Source of the DNA: Planctomycetia bacterium
GTDB lineage: Bacteria > Planctomycetota > Planctomycetia > Gemmatales > Gemmataceae
Assembly: GCA_005786805.1 (NCBI GenBank)
Contig: SYCV01000104.1
Coordinates: 1-48,143, forward strand
Direction: 5' to 3'
Length of the DNA: 48,143 bases
Part shown: in pieces, positions 35,606 through 45,171 of the stretch
How the letters are laid out: every line of letters starts with the position of its first letter
Numbering within the stretch: position 1 is the stretch's first letter
Notes under the pieces: generated by a model
The model's database searches: none
Seen by the model: the letters and a program-made list of their open reading frames with translations, nothing else
Told to the model about the DNA's origin: nothing
Position numbers and translations under genes: made by a program

Positions 35606-38143
35606 TTATTTCGCGGACTCTTTTTCCCAGAAGGCGATATTTTGTAAAAGATGCAGGCCATCAGTGAAAATTGGATTCAAATCTTTTCGCCAAGCCCAAA
35701 AACGGTCTAATTGCCATAGTGGAATCAAAGGAAGTTCCTGTTCCATGAGAGAAATCATTGTTTTTCTGTGAGACAACATTTCCGGAATTGTTGAGGAGAG
35801 AATTGTGGACTTTGAAGCCTCCAGCAATAATTGTAAATTTTGATTTCTAACAGGGTTTTGATTCTTCACTTGAAGATAACTGAAAAGCAGGGGGTACAAA
35901 GAGCAATTTTCATCCGGGTAATCGTACCATGAGTAAGCCAAATCGTAATCATGTTCCTCAAGTGTCTTGTTAAAGTATGAATCGGGAGGAATAGCTTGAG
36001 GAGTAACAGTAATACCAAGTGTTTGTTTTATCTGGTTTGCAATTAGTTCCATGGCCTGGGAAATTTTTGGATCACCAGAGGGAAACTTCAGCGAAATTGA
36101 AACACCTGATTGGTTTTTTTTATCTTCAGTGGATTGGTTTTGGATGACTGTCGCCAAATCCTGGGACCAAGTTAAATCTGATTTCACCATACCATCGGAA
36201 ATTGCGTAATCTTTCGGAAAAATTGATTGTAAAACATGATGGGCGGGATTTTTTTCCGAACCTATCCAGACCTCTTTTAATATTTTTTCACGAAGCAGGG
36301 AGTGCGCTATAGCCTTCCTAATCTCAGGTGATCTAAGGATACCTTTTTCAGTGTTTACCGCTATGAAATAAACTCTTTTATTTGGTAATGATGGTCCGGT
36401 TTGAGAAGTGATTATTTGCGTATTGCCAGGGAGTTTGAGTTTATTTGCCTCTTGCAGGTCTATGTCGATTGCCAAGTCTATTTTTCCTGAAATCAGATCC
36501 TCAACGGGTTCGTTTGTTTTGTAAAACCGAATTTCCTGGATGTTTGGTTTATTATTATTCGCGTTTCTAAATGAATAGAATGGCTGAGCTTTGAAATTCA
36601 CATATTCTTTGCCAAGTTCAGTTCCCTTATTTGAAAATTTATAAGGGCCGCTTCCATTTTTCAAAGCGGTATCTTGGATAATTTTAAAAGTGAAAAAAGA
36701 GAAAGGCTCAAGAATTCCAGATTTAAATTTTATTTCGAAATTATTGGAGTCTAAATTGGTCCAGCTTGTAAAAACACCACCATCCGAAGTCATCCAGGCG
36801 AGTGTCTTGTTGTTTTTCATACTTGATTGAATTTCGGGGGCAGTAACAGGTTTACCATCGGACCATAAACTGGAGGGAGTGACAAAAAAAGATGCGCCAT
36901 TTCCATTAGGTGTCAGCTTGGATGAAGTAAGAACTCGAACCATTCTTAAATTACCATCAATTGATGTCTCTTTTTGTAAAAGGCTTTCATACAGTAAATC
37001 TGATGCATGGATTTCTTGTATTTGGTGAGTGTCTGTTGGGTTGATCTCAGGAAGTCTTGCCAAACCAATCTTAAGCATTTCTTTTCGAGGGCTGATTTTT
37101 TCCAGAAGTTGACCGGCTTTTTGATGATCAGGCTGCAATTCCAAGGCTCTAAGCAGGAGTTCCCTGACTTTTCCAACATTTGATCCATTGTTTAGTTTTT
37201 CAGCCTGCAAATAAAAATACTCAGACTTTTTTTTCAGGAGGTTTAGAAGAGGTTTTTCCTCATCATTTTTGTACATCTTCGATTCATGACTGAGAAAAAG
37301 AGTGATCAATTCTTTTGTCCTGGTTCTACTGAACCCCGACTGATTTGATCCATCAGTTATTTCCACTAATAAGGCTGAAAGAATTTCCAAGGTCTCTTTT
37401 TGGGGTGTGCCGGAAGATAATTTCGAAATCTCAAAGATTGCCTGATCCCAGTTTCTTTTCTCAGTACAAATACGGATTTTGCTTATCCGTACCTGGGTGA
37501 TCTTGTTGGCAATTGATTTTCGAATGATGTTCCATCCAGATCCTTCCCTTTTTCCAGTCGCAACGCCAGAATCGTGTGATCGAATGCCATTTTCCAAATA
37601 AACTTCCGCGATTGATAATCGATCATAGAACTCCAAGCTGGAGCTAAATTGGTCCGGATTAAGAATGAAATTGCCATCAATGAATTTTTGCGCGATTTCA
37701 ATTATTGTTTCCTCAAAAAATTTAACTTCTTTGATTGTTGTCGGTCCGGTTGTGACAAGTTCCTTAAAATTTAAACTTTTGTCAAAAACCCTTAATCTTA
37801 AAATCACATCATCTGGCGCAGGGATTTTGAAGTATTTGCTTATTAGTTCAACCTTGTATGTCATGGTTGGCCTGAATGGATGACTCACGGTGATAATATC
37901 AAAAGGGATTTCGAGGGTTTTCATCAAACCCATGGCCAATGGAGACGAGATACTTTGGTTCGTTTTTGAATTGTTCGGATTTCCAGTTTCGAAAGATTTC
38001 CAATAATCCTTGTTTATTTTAACATTACCCATCTCTTCAACTTCATTTATTACTTTTTTTTCCTGTGAAAGGGTTTTGGTTGTTAAAAGTGATAAAAATA
38101 TCAATGATAGCAAGCAGTGGTTTAAATTTTTGAGGGTTTTCAT
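35606..38143 (-). CDS. Exported TPR plus ABC-type solute-binding protein (family 5)
   Basis: An 845-residue exported protein. Signal peptide at about 1-27 (ending KTLSQ). Residues 180-370 are helical and TPR-like (VRELLLRALELQPDHQKAG). From about 375 the C-terminal part is a family 5 peptide/nickel solute-binding domain: FFVTPSSLWSDGKPVTAPEI, LRSPEIRKAIAHSLLREKIL and YDLAYSWYDYPDEN are characteristic. No permease or ATPase genes are near. It is translationally coupled to the NhaD-like antiporter. It may be a periplasmic sensor or ligand-binding scaffold rather than a transporter subunit; the ligand is unknown. Confidence 0.75.
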   Translation of the reverse strand: MKTLKNLNHCLLSLIFLSLLTTKTLSQEKKVINEVEEMGNVKINKDYWKSFETGNPNNSKTNQSISSPLAMGLMKTLEIPFDIITVSHPFRPTMTYKVELISKYFKIPAPDDVILRLRVFDKSLNFKELVTTGPTTIKEVKFFEETIIEIAQKFIDGNFILNPDQFSSSLEFYDRLSIAEVYLENGIRSHDSGVATGKREGSGWNIIRKSIANKITQVRISKIRICTEKRNWDQAIFEISKLSSGTPQKETLEILSALLVEITDGSNQSGFSRTRTKELITLFLSHESKMYKNDEEKPLLNLLKKKSEYFYLQAEKLNNGSNVGKVRELLLRALELQPDHQKAGQLLEKISPRKEMLKIGLARLPEINPTDTHQIQEIHASDLLYESLLQKETSIDGNLRMVRVLTSSKLTPNGNGASFFVTPSSLWSDGKPVTAPEIQSSMKNNKTLAWMTSDGGVFTSWTNLDSNNFEIKFKSGILEPFSFFTFKIIQDTALKNGSGPYKFSNKGTELGKEYVNFKAQPFYSFRNANNNKPNIQEIRFYKTNEPVEDLISGKIDLAIDIDLQEANKLKLPGNTQIITSQTGPSLPNKRVYFIAVNTEKGILRSPEIRKAIAHSLLREKILKEVWIGSEKNPAHHVLQSIFPKDYAISDGMVKSDLTWSQDLATVIQNQSTEDKKNQSGVSISLKFPSGDPKISQAMELIANQIKQTLGITVTPQAIPPDSYFNKTLEEHDYDLAYSWYDYPDENCSLYPLLFSYLQVKNQNPVRNQNLQLLLEASKSTILSSTIPEMLSHRKTMISLMEQELPLIPLWQLDRFWAWRKDLNPIFTDGLHLLQNIAFWEKESAK

Positions 38144-38271
38144 GCAAGTAATTTAATTATCGCTTGGAACATTAAAAATAGTGCAGATTGTTTTTTCATA
38201 TTATTAAGTTATTATAATGTATATCTGAAAGTATATTAAATAACATTCTGATGTAATCAAGCGAGGTTGTC
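38144..38271. promoter_or_regulatory. Divergent promoter region with GTATAT direct repeat
   Basis: An AT-rich 128-base region. GTATAT occurs at 38219-38224 and 38231-38236, 12 bases apart, enclosed by AATGT (38216-38220) and ACATT (38243-38247). Ribbon-helix-helix proteins often bind short repeated boxes, so autoregulation by the adjacent gene is a reasonable but untested idea. Confidence 0.3.
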
Positions 38272-38733
38272 GTGTCTAAAAAGACTGCAAAAACTACTGT
38301 TGTCGCTTTTAAAGTTGAGCAGGAACTTGCTGATCTTCTCAATAGTTTGCCAAATAAAAGTGCTTTTATTCGTAAAGCTATTGCCGCACAACTTGGTGTT
38401 TCTTGTCCGCTTTGCAAGGGTTCGGGGGTGGTTACCAGGGCGGTAAATGATCATTTTGTCCCATTGATTGAGGAGTTTAAGCACCAGTCCTGTGCAAGTT
38501 GCGGAAATAAGATTGAGGTTCCGGTTGAAGCGGAAGACATGGACAAAGAGAGTCGATCCCGTTTGGAGCAGTTTCTTTTGGGCGGCCCGTTGTATTGTAA
38601 TACCTGTTATGAACTAGCACCAAGTTGCGATGACTGCGGTTGGCATATAGACAAAGAGCAAGTTGAGCAGCATCATTTCAAAAGTCATTGCGGTGATGAG
38701 TGCGACCTTCCTCACACGGATCATAGTCACTAG
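38272..38733 (+). CDS. Ribbon-helix-helix protein with multiple zinc-ligand pairs
   Basis: A 153-residue cytoplasmic protein starting with GTG after GAGG. Residues 8-42 look like a ribbon-helix-helix DNA-binding domain (TTVVAFKVEQELADLL then NKSAFIRKAI). The rest holds four CxxC pairs (45/48, 74/77, 109/112, 119/122), then a His/Cys-rich tail (His125, 134, 135, 139, Cys140, Cys144, His148, 151, 153). This suggests one or two zinc ribbons and perhaps metal sensing. It diverges from the solute-binding/antiporter pair, which it might control, and converges with the ferredoxin gene (15 bases). No named family is recognised; a metal-responsive regulator is an inference. Confidence 0.75.
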   Translation: MSKKTAKTTVVAFKVEQELADLLNSLPNKSAFIRKAIAAQLGVSCPLCKGSGVVTRAVNDHFVPLIEEFKHQSCASCGNKIEVPVEAEDMDKESRSRLEQFLLGGPLYCNTCYELAPSCDDCGWHIDKEQVEQHHFKSHCGDECDLPHTDHSH

Positions 38734-38748
38734 GCATTGTTTTTGATT

Positions 38749-39156
38749 TTAATGGCCTTCCTTGACCATGTTTCTGGACCAAGCTGGAATTTCTACCACC
38801 AGGTTTTCTGTGCCATTTGGAACGCATTGGCATCCAAGTCTAGATTCAATTGTTAGTCCCCTGGCCTCATCTAGCATGTCTTGCTCGTCTTCATTTGGTG
38901 CATTGCAACTTCCCATACCTTGTTTCACAATCACATGGCAGGTTGAGCATGCGCAGACTCCGCCACAGGCATGGTCGATTTCAACTCCCGCAGCGTAAGC
39001 AATATCCAATATGCTTCCGGGTAATCCGGTTCGGTTGTAAGGGATTTTTTCAGGGTCTACTTCAAATGTTTTATTGTCAGGTAGAAAAGTTATGGAGTAT
39101 TTTTTTCTGGGTTTTTCAAATTTTGCCTGTTCAATATATGGGTTTACGCCGGCCAT
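38749..39156 (-). CDS. fdx: [2Fe-2S] ferredoxin, adrenodoxin/IscFdx type
   Basis: A 135-residue plant/vertebrate-type [2Fe-2S] ferredoxin. Cluster ligands are Cys64, Cys70 and Cys73 (HACGGVCACSTCH) and Cys109 (SRLGCQC), which matches C-x5-C-x2-C-x35-C of the Isc ferredoxin class. It carries electrons in the cytoplasm, for example to Fe-S assembly or hydroxylases. The start at 39156 is supported by GAGG 8 bases upstream. No isc/suf genes lie next to it, so its partner is unknown. The symbol fdx is given by class only. Confidence 0.88.
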   Translation of the reverse strand: MAGVNPYIEQAKFEKPRKKYSITFLPDNKTFEVDPEKIPYNRTGLPGSILDIAYAAGVEIDHACGGVCACSTCHVIVKQGMGSCNAPNEDEQDMLDEARGLTIESRLGCQCVPNGTENLVVEIPAWSRNMVKEGH

Positions 39157-39227
39157 GAAGACTACCTCGATTAAATAAATATTTGCCTTCTATCATGTTA
39201 GGGGCTTAGGCTGATGTTAGCAATTGT

Positions 39228-40283
39228 TTAAGCGCAGCGTCGCAATTCCGGTAACTGAGTTTTTCGAGAATTTGCGTTTTTTTGCAACCACTTTTTGATT
39301 GATGAATTTGTCGTTTTTTTGTTTTTTTGAATTATCAAGCGGGATTTGATGAAAGATGGCAAGTTGAAAAGAAGTGAACACAGTACATTAAAATAGGTGG
39401 CGACAGAGTATGTTTTTTTCTTTTTTGTGAAATTTGCAACAGTGCCATTTATGATTGACAAGCAAGATTTTAACACGACAATTGCCAAACATTTTAGAGC
39501 CATCGAGGGTGGGGCGTTTTTGATGCTTACAAGGGCGCGGTTGCGCTCTACATGGAATCTGAAAAATTCAGACCATTCTCCTGAACTGCCGCAATGAATG
39601 TGCAAAACAAATGTCTCAGGGGTGTAAACGCAACGCCAATTCATTAACTTTGCACGCCAGGAGAGGTCAAGATCCTCATAATACATGAAAAGTCGCTCAT
39701 CAAAATCGCCAATTTCTTCCAGCATTTCTTTTCGAATTAAAACAGAGGCTCCGCATGCACCAAAAACATCCTCTTTTTGATCGTACTGCCCAAGATCTTT
39801 CTCCCTGAATCCCCGGTCACTTCCCCTCCCATCCGCCAATAATTGAAGCCCTGCGCTGTTTATTGTTTCTTTTTCCCCATGGAAAAGGATTTTGCAAGTT
39901 ACAAGGCCGATGCTTTTAGATTCCAATATTTGTTGCACCAGGGCTGAAATCCAATTGGATGGCACTTCGGTGTCGTTGTTAAGCAGGGCGTAAAATTCTC
40001 CCTTTGCATGTTTGAAACCAAGATTGTTTCCTGCTGCAAATCCCAGGTTTTTTTTCGCATCGATTACCCTGACAAAAGGCCAATTCAAGCGCATATATTC
40101 AACCGAATCGTCGGATGATCCATTGTCCACAACTATGATTTCAAAACCATGGGTTGGGTAATTTTGTTTAAGAAGGGATGCCAGGCATTTTTCTAGAAAT
40201 CTGCGACCATTGTAATTCACGATGATCACAGAAATAAATGGAGTCAGTCTATTTTCAGGAATGTTTGAGTCTTTGGAAATCAT
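39228..40283 (-). CDS. Glycosyltransferase family 2 protein
   Basis: A 351-residue GT-A fold glycosyltransferase. The opening ISVIIVNYNGRRFLEKCL, VVDNGSSDDS and the NNDTEVP metal/nucleotide motif (DxD-like) are typical of GT2 rhamnosyl/galactosyl-type enzymes; the acceptor-side FGACGASVLIRKEMLEEIG and WRAKLMNWRCVY also match. A hydrophobic stretch near residues 270-310 may associate with the membrane. The ATG overlaps the stop of the upstream GT by 4 bases (ATGA), so the two are translationally coupled. It is probably involved in surface polysaccharide or lipopolysaccharide assembly. Confidence 0.9.
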   Translation of the reverse strand: MISKDSNIPENRLTPFISVIIVNYNGRRFLEKCLASLLKQNYPTHGFEIIVVDNGSSDDSVEYMRLNWPFVRVIDAKKNLGFAAGNNLGFKHAKGEFYALLNNDTEVPSNWISALVQQILESKSIGLVTCKILFHGEKETINSAGLQLLADGRGSDRGFREKDLGQYDQKEDVFGACGASVLIRKEMLEEIGDFDERLFMYYEDLDLSWRAKLMNWRCVYTPETFVLHIHCGSSGEWSEFFRFHVERNRALVSIKNAPPSMALKCLAIVVLKSCLSIINGTVANFTKKKKTYSVATYFNVLCSLLFNLPSFIKSRLIIQKNKKTTNSSIKKWLQKNANSRKTQLPELRRCA

Positions 40284-42310
40284 ATGTTTTTTGAGGTTTT
40301 GATGCCCGGTGTTTCTGTTTCTGGATCAAGATTTGGGCTGTAAAGCTCATCGCCTGCCTTCAATTCCATATCCCATTTGGATTTGAAATAGTCAATTTCT
40401 TTTTGAAACCTGTGGATTTTTTCGGGAGTGTCTTCAAACCCACGGGTCTTGGACTCGTAGTGGGTGAATTCAGCATGTGGAGTCCATACTACTGATAAGC
40501 TTTTGTTTTTGACTTTCAGGCACAAATCAATGTCGTTAAATGCTATGGCCAGGTTTTCGTCAAAACCACCAGCTTCAAGGAATGTTTCTCTTTTTATCAT
40601 CATGCATGCGCCGGTCACACAACTCACATTTCGAATTGTGGCCATTCGGAAGCCATATCCCAATTTTCCTCTAGGGGTATTTCGAAAAACATGGCCTGCA
40701 ATTCCAGTCATTGCCAATACAACGCCCGCATGTTGGATTGTGTCGTCAGGATAATAAAGTGCGGCGCCCACCACTCCTGTTTCAGGGCGCGAAGCATGCT
40801 CCGCAAGGCGATACAGGTTTTCTTTCTTAAGAGATTTGATGTCATTGTTCAAAAAAAGAATCAGTTCACCATTCGCAAATTTCACCCCATGATTGTTAAT
40901 AGCGGCATAACTAAATGGCTTTTCCCATCCAATAATTCTCACTCTTGAGTCTTCCTTGAATTTCTCGTAAAGATCGAATGTTTCCTTCTCAGTGCTTCCA
41001 TTTTCAAGCACTAAAATTTCCAAATTTGGATAATCTGTTTCCAAAACGGAACTTAGGCAGGCTCGCAATAGTGGTGACTGGTCTTTGGATGGAATAATGA
41101 TGGAAATGGCAGGCCACTTATGCGGGTGGTAGATTGCCTGATAAAGGCCTGTTGCAAGACCATTTGAGGCCTGACCTGAAAGGTTGCATCGATCCAGATG
41201 TTCCTGAAGGGCTCTTCTTCCGGCATCATGGGCATAGTTCTTGGCACTGGGGTTGCCAGCAGTTGAGGACGGATGCACGCGCCAATGATAAAGGATCTTC
41301 GGAATATGAACAATTTTTTCAGCTAGTTCACAGGCTCTTAGTACAAGGTCATAATCCTGTGAACCATCAAATCCTTTCCGAAATCCCCCGGTTTTATTTA
41401 TTACTTCCGCGCGGAAAACCAAAAGGTGACAAATATAATTATGACTTCTTAGGGTATCCCAGCCAAAAGCTGGTTTGAAGGTCGGACTGAATCTTTTTGA
41501 ACCATCGGCATTAATGAAGTCTTCGTCAGAGTAAAGTATGTCAACATTTGTTCCAGGTTCCTGTAGATGGGCGACGACTTCGTTTAATGCAAAGGGAGCC
41601 AGGGTGTCATCGTGGTCCAAAAGTGTTATGAAGTCACCCGAAGCCAGGTGAAGCGCCGCGTTTGAGTTGCCTGCGATACCAAGATTCTGGTCTAGAAAAA
41701 CAAGTTTTATCCGAGAGTCTCTGCGAGCGTAATCAGTTAATATTTTTTTTGTGGAAGCTGAGGAACTGTTACCATCCGCGATGCAAAGTTCCCAGTTTTT
41801 GTATGTTTGGGCCAGAACGGAATCGATCATTTCTTCCAGGCAATTTTGAGGAGTATTCCATGTTGGAGTCACGATACTTATTTTGGGTTGATAAGCAAAT
41901 TCCTGCTGCCTTTGTTTTGTTAATTGGGCGTCATCGGGTTCATTGTGCAGAATCCATTTTTCATATCCAGCCTTGAGTTCGACACTCCCTAAATTCGACT
42001 TTTTGGAGGATGCCAGTCGCCATGTTTTTTTTAGAAGATCAATAAGATTTTTAACGGCTTTTGCTTGAATTGAATTTGAGGGGAAAAATCTCTGAAAGAT
42101 CGGGTCAATTACCTTTATTATTTTCCAACCGGTATGATTTTCGATGGTTTGTATTTGTAATCGAAGTTGAAGAAGTTCCGCATCTTTTTGCGCGATGCAA
42201 GCTTGAAGAAATTGGGTTTGATCTAAATGGTTGCTATCATGAGGGGTAATTGAATCCTCTGAAACAATCCTAAGGGGTGGATGATCAACAGGATATTTTT
42301 TAGCTTCCAT
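40280..42310 (-). CDS. Two-domain glycosyltransferase family 2 protein
   Basis: A 676-residue protein with two GT-A domains. A short N-terminal segment (about 30-60) could form a coiled coil. The first domain begins ISIVTPTWNTPQNCLEEM (about 143) with the metal motif DHDDTLAP. The second begins ISIIIPSKDQSPLLRAC (about 401) with FLNNDIKSLK and GACMMIKRETFLEAGG. Such double GT2 proteins build repeating units of rhamnan or O-antigen-like chains. Its stop overlaps the start of the next GT2 gene. Acceptor and sugar are unknown. Confidence 0.9.
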   Translation of the reverse strand: MEAKKYPVDHPPLRIVSEDSITPHDSNHLDQTQFLQACIAQKDAELLQLRLQIQTIENHTGWKIIKVIDPIFQRFFPSNSIQAKAVKNLIDLLKKTWRLASSKKSNLGSVELKAGYEKWILHNEPDDAQLTKQRQQEFAYQPKISIVTPTWNTPQNCLEEMIDSVLAQTYKNWELCIADGNSSSASTKKILTDYARRDSRIKLVFLDQNLGIAGNSNAALHLASGDFITLLDHDDTLAPFALNEVVAHLQEPGTNVDILYSDEDFINADGSKRFSPTFKPAFGWDTLRSHNYICHLLVFRAEVINKTGGFRKGFDGSQDYDLVLRACELAEKIVHIPKILYHWRVHPSSTAGNPSAKNYAHDAGRRALQEHLDRCNLSGQASNGLATGLYQAIYHPHKWPAISIIIPSKDQSPLLRACLSSVLETDYPNLEILVLENGSTEKETFDLYEKFKEDSRVRIIGWEKPFSYAAINNHGVKFANGELILFLNNDIKSLKKENLYRLAEHASRPETGVVGAALYYPDDTIQHAGVVLAMTGIAGHVFRNTPRGKLGYGFRMATIRNVSCVTGACMMIKRETFLEAGGFDENLAIAFNDIDLCLKVKNKSLSVVWTPHAEFTHYESKTRGFEDTPEKIHRFQKEIDYFKSKWDMELKAGDELYSPNLDPETETPGIKTSKNI

Positions 42311-42396
42311 GAAATTGCCGTTTTAAAAGCAATGTAACTTATTTAAACACCATGGTTTAAATATCATGGAATTGGCTTAATGGGCAATAGGAATGA

Positions 42397-45087
42397 TTAT
42401 CTGCGCCATTCATCGATAAGGGATGCAACTAGCCCTGTCCACCCAGTTTGATGTGGGGCCCCAAGTCCCTCGCCGGTATCACCGTTAAAATATTCATAAA
42501 AGAGCACGAAATTATTCCAATTTGGGTCTTCCTGAAACTTTTTATACCTTCCATGGACGGGCCGGATGCCATTTTTGTTTCTGGAAAATATTTTAATCAA
42601 TCTGTTCGCGATATCTTTCGCCATGATTTGAAAGGTGATTGATGTGCCATGGGATGCCGGGGTACTGACAGCAAATCGGGGTCCAAAGGCTTTTCCCAAT
42701 TTACGAATGGATTCAATAAGCAAAAATGAGGTAGGAAACCAAATGGGCCCACGCCAATTTGAATTTCCCCCCTTGAGTTTCGAATCGCTTTCAGCGGGTT
42801 CATAACCAACAGAAATCCCATCGTAGACGAAAGGATGTTTAGCGTGTGCTTTTGAAAGGCTTCGAATTCCAAAATCAGAGAGAAATTCTGATTCGTTGTA
42901 AAGCCTGTGCATAAGCCTGGATAATTGGTTTTCGTCAACAATCGTGAGTGCGTAGGATACCTTTCCTTCTTCCTCGGTTTTATGGACCACATTTTTGACA
43001 AGGTCCTGCCTGTTTTTGATAAACCAAAGGAAGTTGCTGGTGAATTCCTTGAACGGTTTAATCCATTCCATTTCAATTCGTTCAACCGCAAACAATGGCA
43101 CCAAACCCACCAGGGACCTCAATCTGAATTTTTTAAAGTTGCCGTCCGGGAAGCGTAGAACATCATAAAAGAACCCATCTTCCTCATCCCAAAGTTGATA
43201 GTCTCGATTGCCCATGTGTTTCATGGCACCCGCGACATATGCGTAATGCTGGAAGAACTTGATTGCAAGCCCCTCATAAACCCGGTTTTCTTTGGCTAAT
43301 TCCAATGCGATACGCATTAGATTCAGGCAAAACATCCCCATGTATCCGCCCGCATCTGATTGTTCAAGCACAGATCCATCTGACATTTTCATGCTGCGGT
43401 CGACTACCGTGATGTTATCCATGCCAAGGAATCCACCTTCAAACACATTGTTCCCTTGGCTGTCAACTTTATTGATCCACCATGCGAAATTGATGATAAG
43501 CTTGTGAAAGCATCTTTCGAGGAAGTCCCTGTCAGCCTTACCTGTTTGAAGGCGCTCCATATTGTAAACGCGCCAGACTGCCCAGGCATGAACAGGAGGG
43601 TTCAGGTCGGAATATTCCCATTCATATGCAGGGATTTGCCCGTTGGGGTGTTGGAATTGTTCAAATAGCAGGAAGAAAAGTTGTTCTTTAGCGAATTTTG
43701 GGTCAACACGCGCGATGGCAGGGCAGGTGAAAGCAAGATCCCAAGCTGCGAACCATGGATACTCCCATTTTTCGCATGGGATAAGCACTCGGAGCGAGTT
43801 GAGGTGACGCCAATGTTGATTGCGAATGGTTTTTCTCGAAGCTGGTGGCGGGAAATCAGGGTTATCTCCCTCCAGCCAGGTGTTCACATTGAAAATATAA
43901 TTTTGCTTGGTCCAAAGGAGGCCGCTGAACGCCTGTCTTTGAATCATTTTTTCATCATCACTAGCCTCAGGCGGGTGGATGGATTGGTAGAATTCATCAG
44001 CCTCTTCTTTTCGGATTTTTATGGTGGAATCAACTTCCGCAAGCGGCCTGCTTATGCCTACATTGTCAGAGAGTCGCAAATGTAAAACCTGAGTTTCTCC
44101 CGGAGCAATCGCAGGAAAATGATAGCAAATAGTTGATTTGGTTCCTTGATGTTTGGGGTTAACGGTGTTTTCACCGTTTATGATATGTCGATGGAAAGCA
44201 TCTTTTGTATAAGGTTTCCTTGAAAGGCTGTTTTTTCCAAAAACAACAGGGCCGTTGGTCTCATTGTAAGTGAATAGTGCGACTCCGTTTCTTGGCCCAT
44301 AAAGGATTCGTTGGCCAAGTCGGTAATATGCAGGGATATCCTTGAGGGTTTCAACCTGGGCATCATCAGCTATGATGCTCATAAAACCTGGACCATCTGG
44401 TCCCTCGGTGATCAGGGGTTCTGGATTCCCCTCGGGAGTCCATGCTTTCTTGTCCCAACCCCAGGTGTTTCGAAACCAAAGGTGTGGCAGGATATAAAGA
44501 GGGGCGGGGTCCGGCCCTCTGTTGATTGCTTCTATCCGTATGCAAAAATCCTCAGCATTGGTTTTGGCGTACTCAATGCTGATATCGAAATATCTGTCTT
44601 CATTGAATATTCCCGTGTCCAAAAGTTCATATTCCGGGCCCTTGCCATTTCTTTCACGATTCACTTTCACCAAATCCGCATAGGGGAAAGCTGACTGGGG
44701 ATATTTATAAACATATTTCATGTAGGAATGGGTCGGGGTGTTGTCGAAGTGAAAATAATATTCCTTAACATCCTCCCCATGGTTGCCTTCCTCAGAGGTC
44801 AGGCCAAAAAGTCTCTCCTTCAAGATGGGATCTTTTCCATTCCAAAATGCTGGGGCGAAACATAAGAGTTGGTACCGATCGCAAATGCCTGCGATACCGT
44901 CCTCGCCCCATCGGTAGGCTTTGCTTCGGGCCAAATCATGGGGAAGGTAGGCCCACGCGTTTCCATCCGGGCTGTAATCTTCCCTGACAGATGCCCAAGC
45001 CCTTTCGCTAACATAAGGCCCCCAGCGCCTCCAGCCTGATACATCATCCTGTATTTCATTAAGCCTTTGTTGTTCTTGTGTTGTCAT
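42397..45087 (-). CDS. GH63-like glucosidase (MGH1-type)
   Basis: An 896-residue cytoplasmic enzyme (no signal peptide) resembling the GH63/mannosyl-oligosaccharide glucosidase and mannosylglycerate hydrolase group. The start is the typical bacterial opening [28 protein letters not shown](first 20 of these at residues 5-24). An (alpha/alpha)6-barrel follows with [37 protein letters not shown], the [14 protein letters not shown] segment and [16 protein letters not shown]. Residues Asp and Glu in these segments are probable catalytic acids. Substrate is likely an alpha-glucoside such as a glucosylglycerate or oligosaccharide. It lies downstream of glk with 84 bases between. Confidence 0.85.
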   Translation of the reverse strand: MTTQEQQRLNEIQDDVSGWRRWGPYVSERAWASVREDYSPDGNAWAYLPHDLARSKAYRWGEDGIAGICDRYQLLCFAPAFWNGKDPILKERLFGLTSEEGNHGEDVKEYYFHFDNTPTHSYMKYVYKYPQSAFPYADLVKVNRERNGKGPEYELLDTGIFNEDRYFDISIEYAKTNAEDFCIRIEAINRGPDPAPLYILPHLWFRNTWGWDKKAWTPEGNPEPLITEGPDGPGFMSIIADDAQVETLKDIPAYYRLGQRILYGPRNGVALFTYNETNGPVVFGKNSLSRKPYTKDAFHRHIINGENTVNPKHQGTKSTICYHFPAIAPGETQVLHLRLSDNVGISRPLAEVDSTIKIRKEEADEFYQSIHPPEASDDEKMIQRQAFSGLLWTKQNYIFNVNTWLEGDNPDFPPPASRKTIRNQHWRHLNSLRVLIPCEKWEYPWFAAWDLAFTCPAIARVDPKFAKEQLFFLLFEQFQHPNGQIPAYEWEYSDLNPPVHAWAVWRVYNMERLQTGKADRDFLERCFHKLIINFAWWINKVDSQGNNVFEGGFLGMDNITVVDRSMKMSDGSVLEQSDAGGYMGMFCLNLMRIALELAKENRVYEGLAIKFFQHYAYVAGAMKHMGNRDYQLWDEEDGFFYDVLRFPDGNFKKFRLRSLVGLVPLFAVERIEMEWIKPFKEFTSNFLWFIKNRQDLVKNVVHKTEEEGKVSYALTIVDENQLSRLMHRLYNESEFLSDFGIRSLSKAHAKHPFVYDGISVGYEPAESDSKLKGGNSNWRGPIWFPTSFLLIESIRKLGKAFGPRFAVSTPASHGTSITFQIMAKDIANRLIKIFSRNKNGIRPVHGRYKKFQEDPNWNNFVLFYEYFNGDTGEGLGAPHQTGWTGLVASLIDEWRR

Positions 45088-45171
45088 AATTTTTTCCAGT
45101 CTCGGAATTAGTCGAATCTACATGATGGATTTTTTATGATGTCAAAACAAGAGGATTGCGCAAAATGTTCT

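Noticed and set aside
35605-35661. Upstream ATG for the antiporter
   Set aside because: It overlaps the end of the solute-binding gene and adds a polar segment not expected before the first membrane helix.
38216-38247. Repeats before the RHH gene as a CRISPR-like or NikR-type operator array
   Set aside because: Only two GTATAT boxes and imperfect dyads are present; this is not an array and does not match the known NikR operator.
39228-42310. GT2 pair as part of a complete capsule or O-antigen cluster
   Set aside because: No flippase, polymerase, chain-length or nucleotide-sugar genes are next to them; only a two-gene unit is supported.
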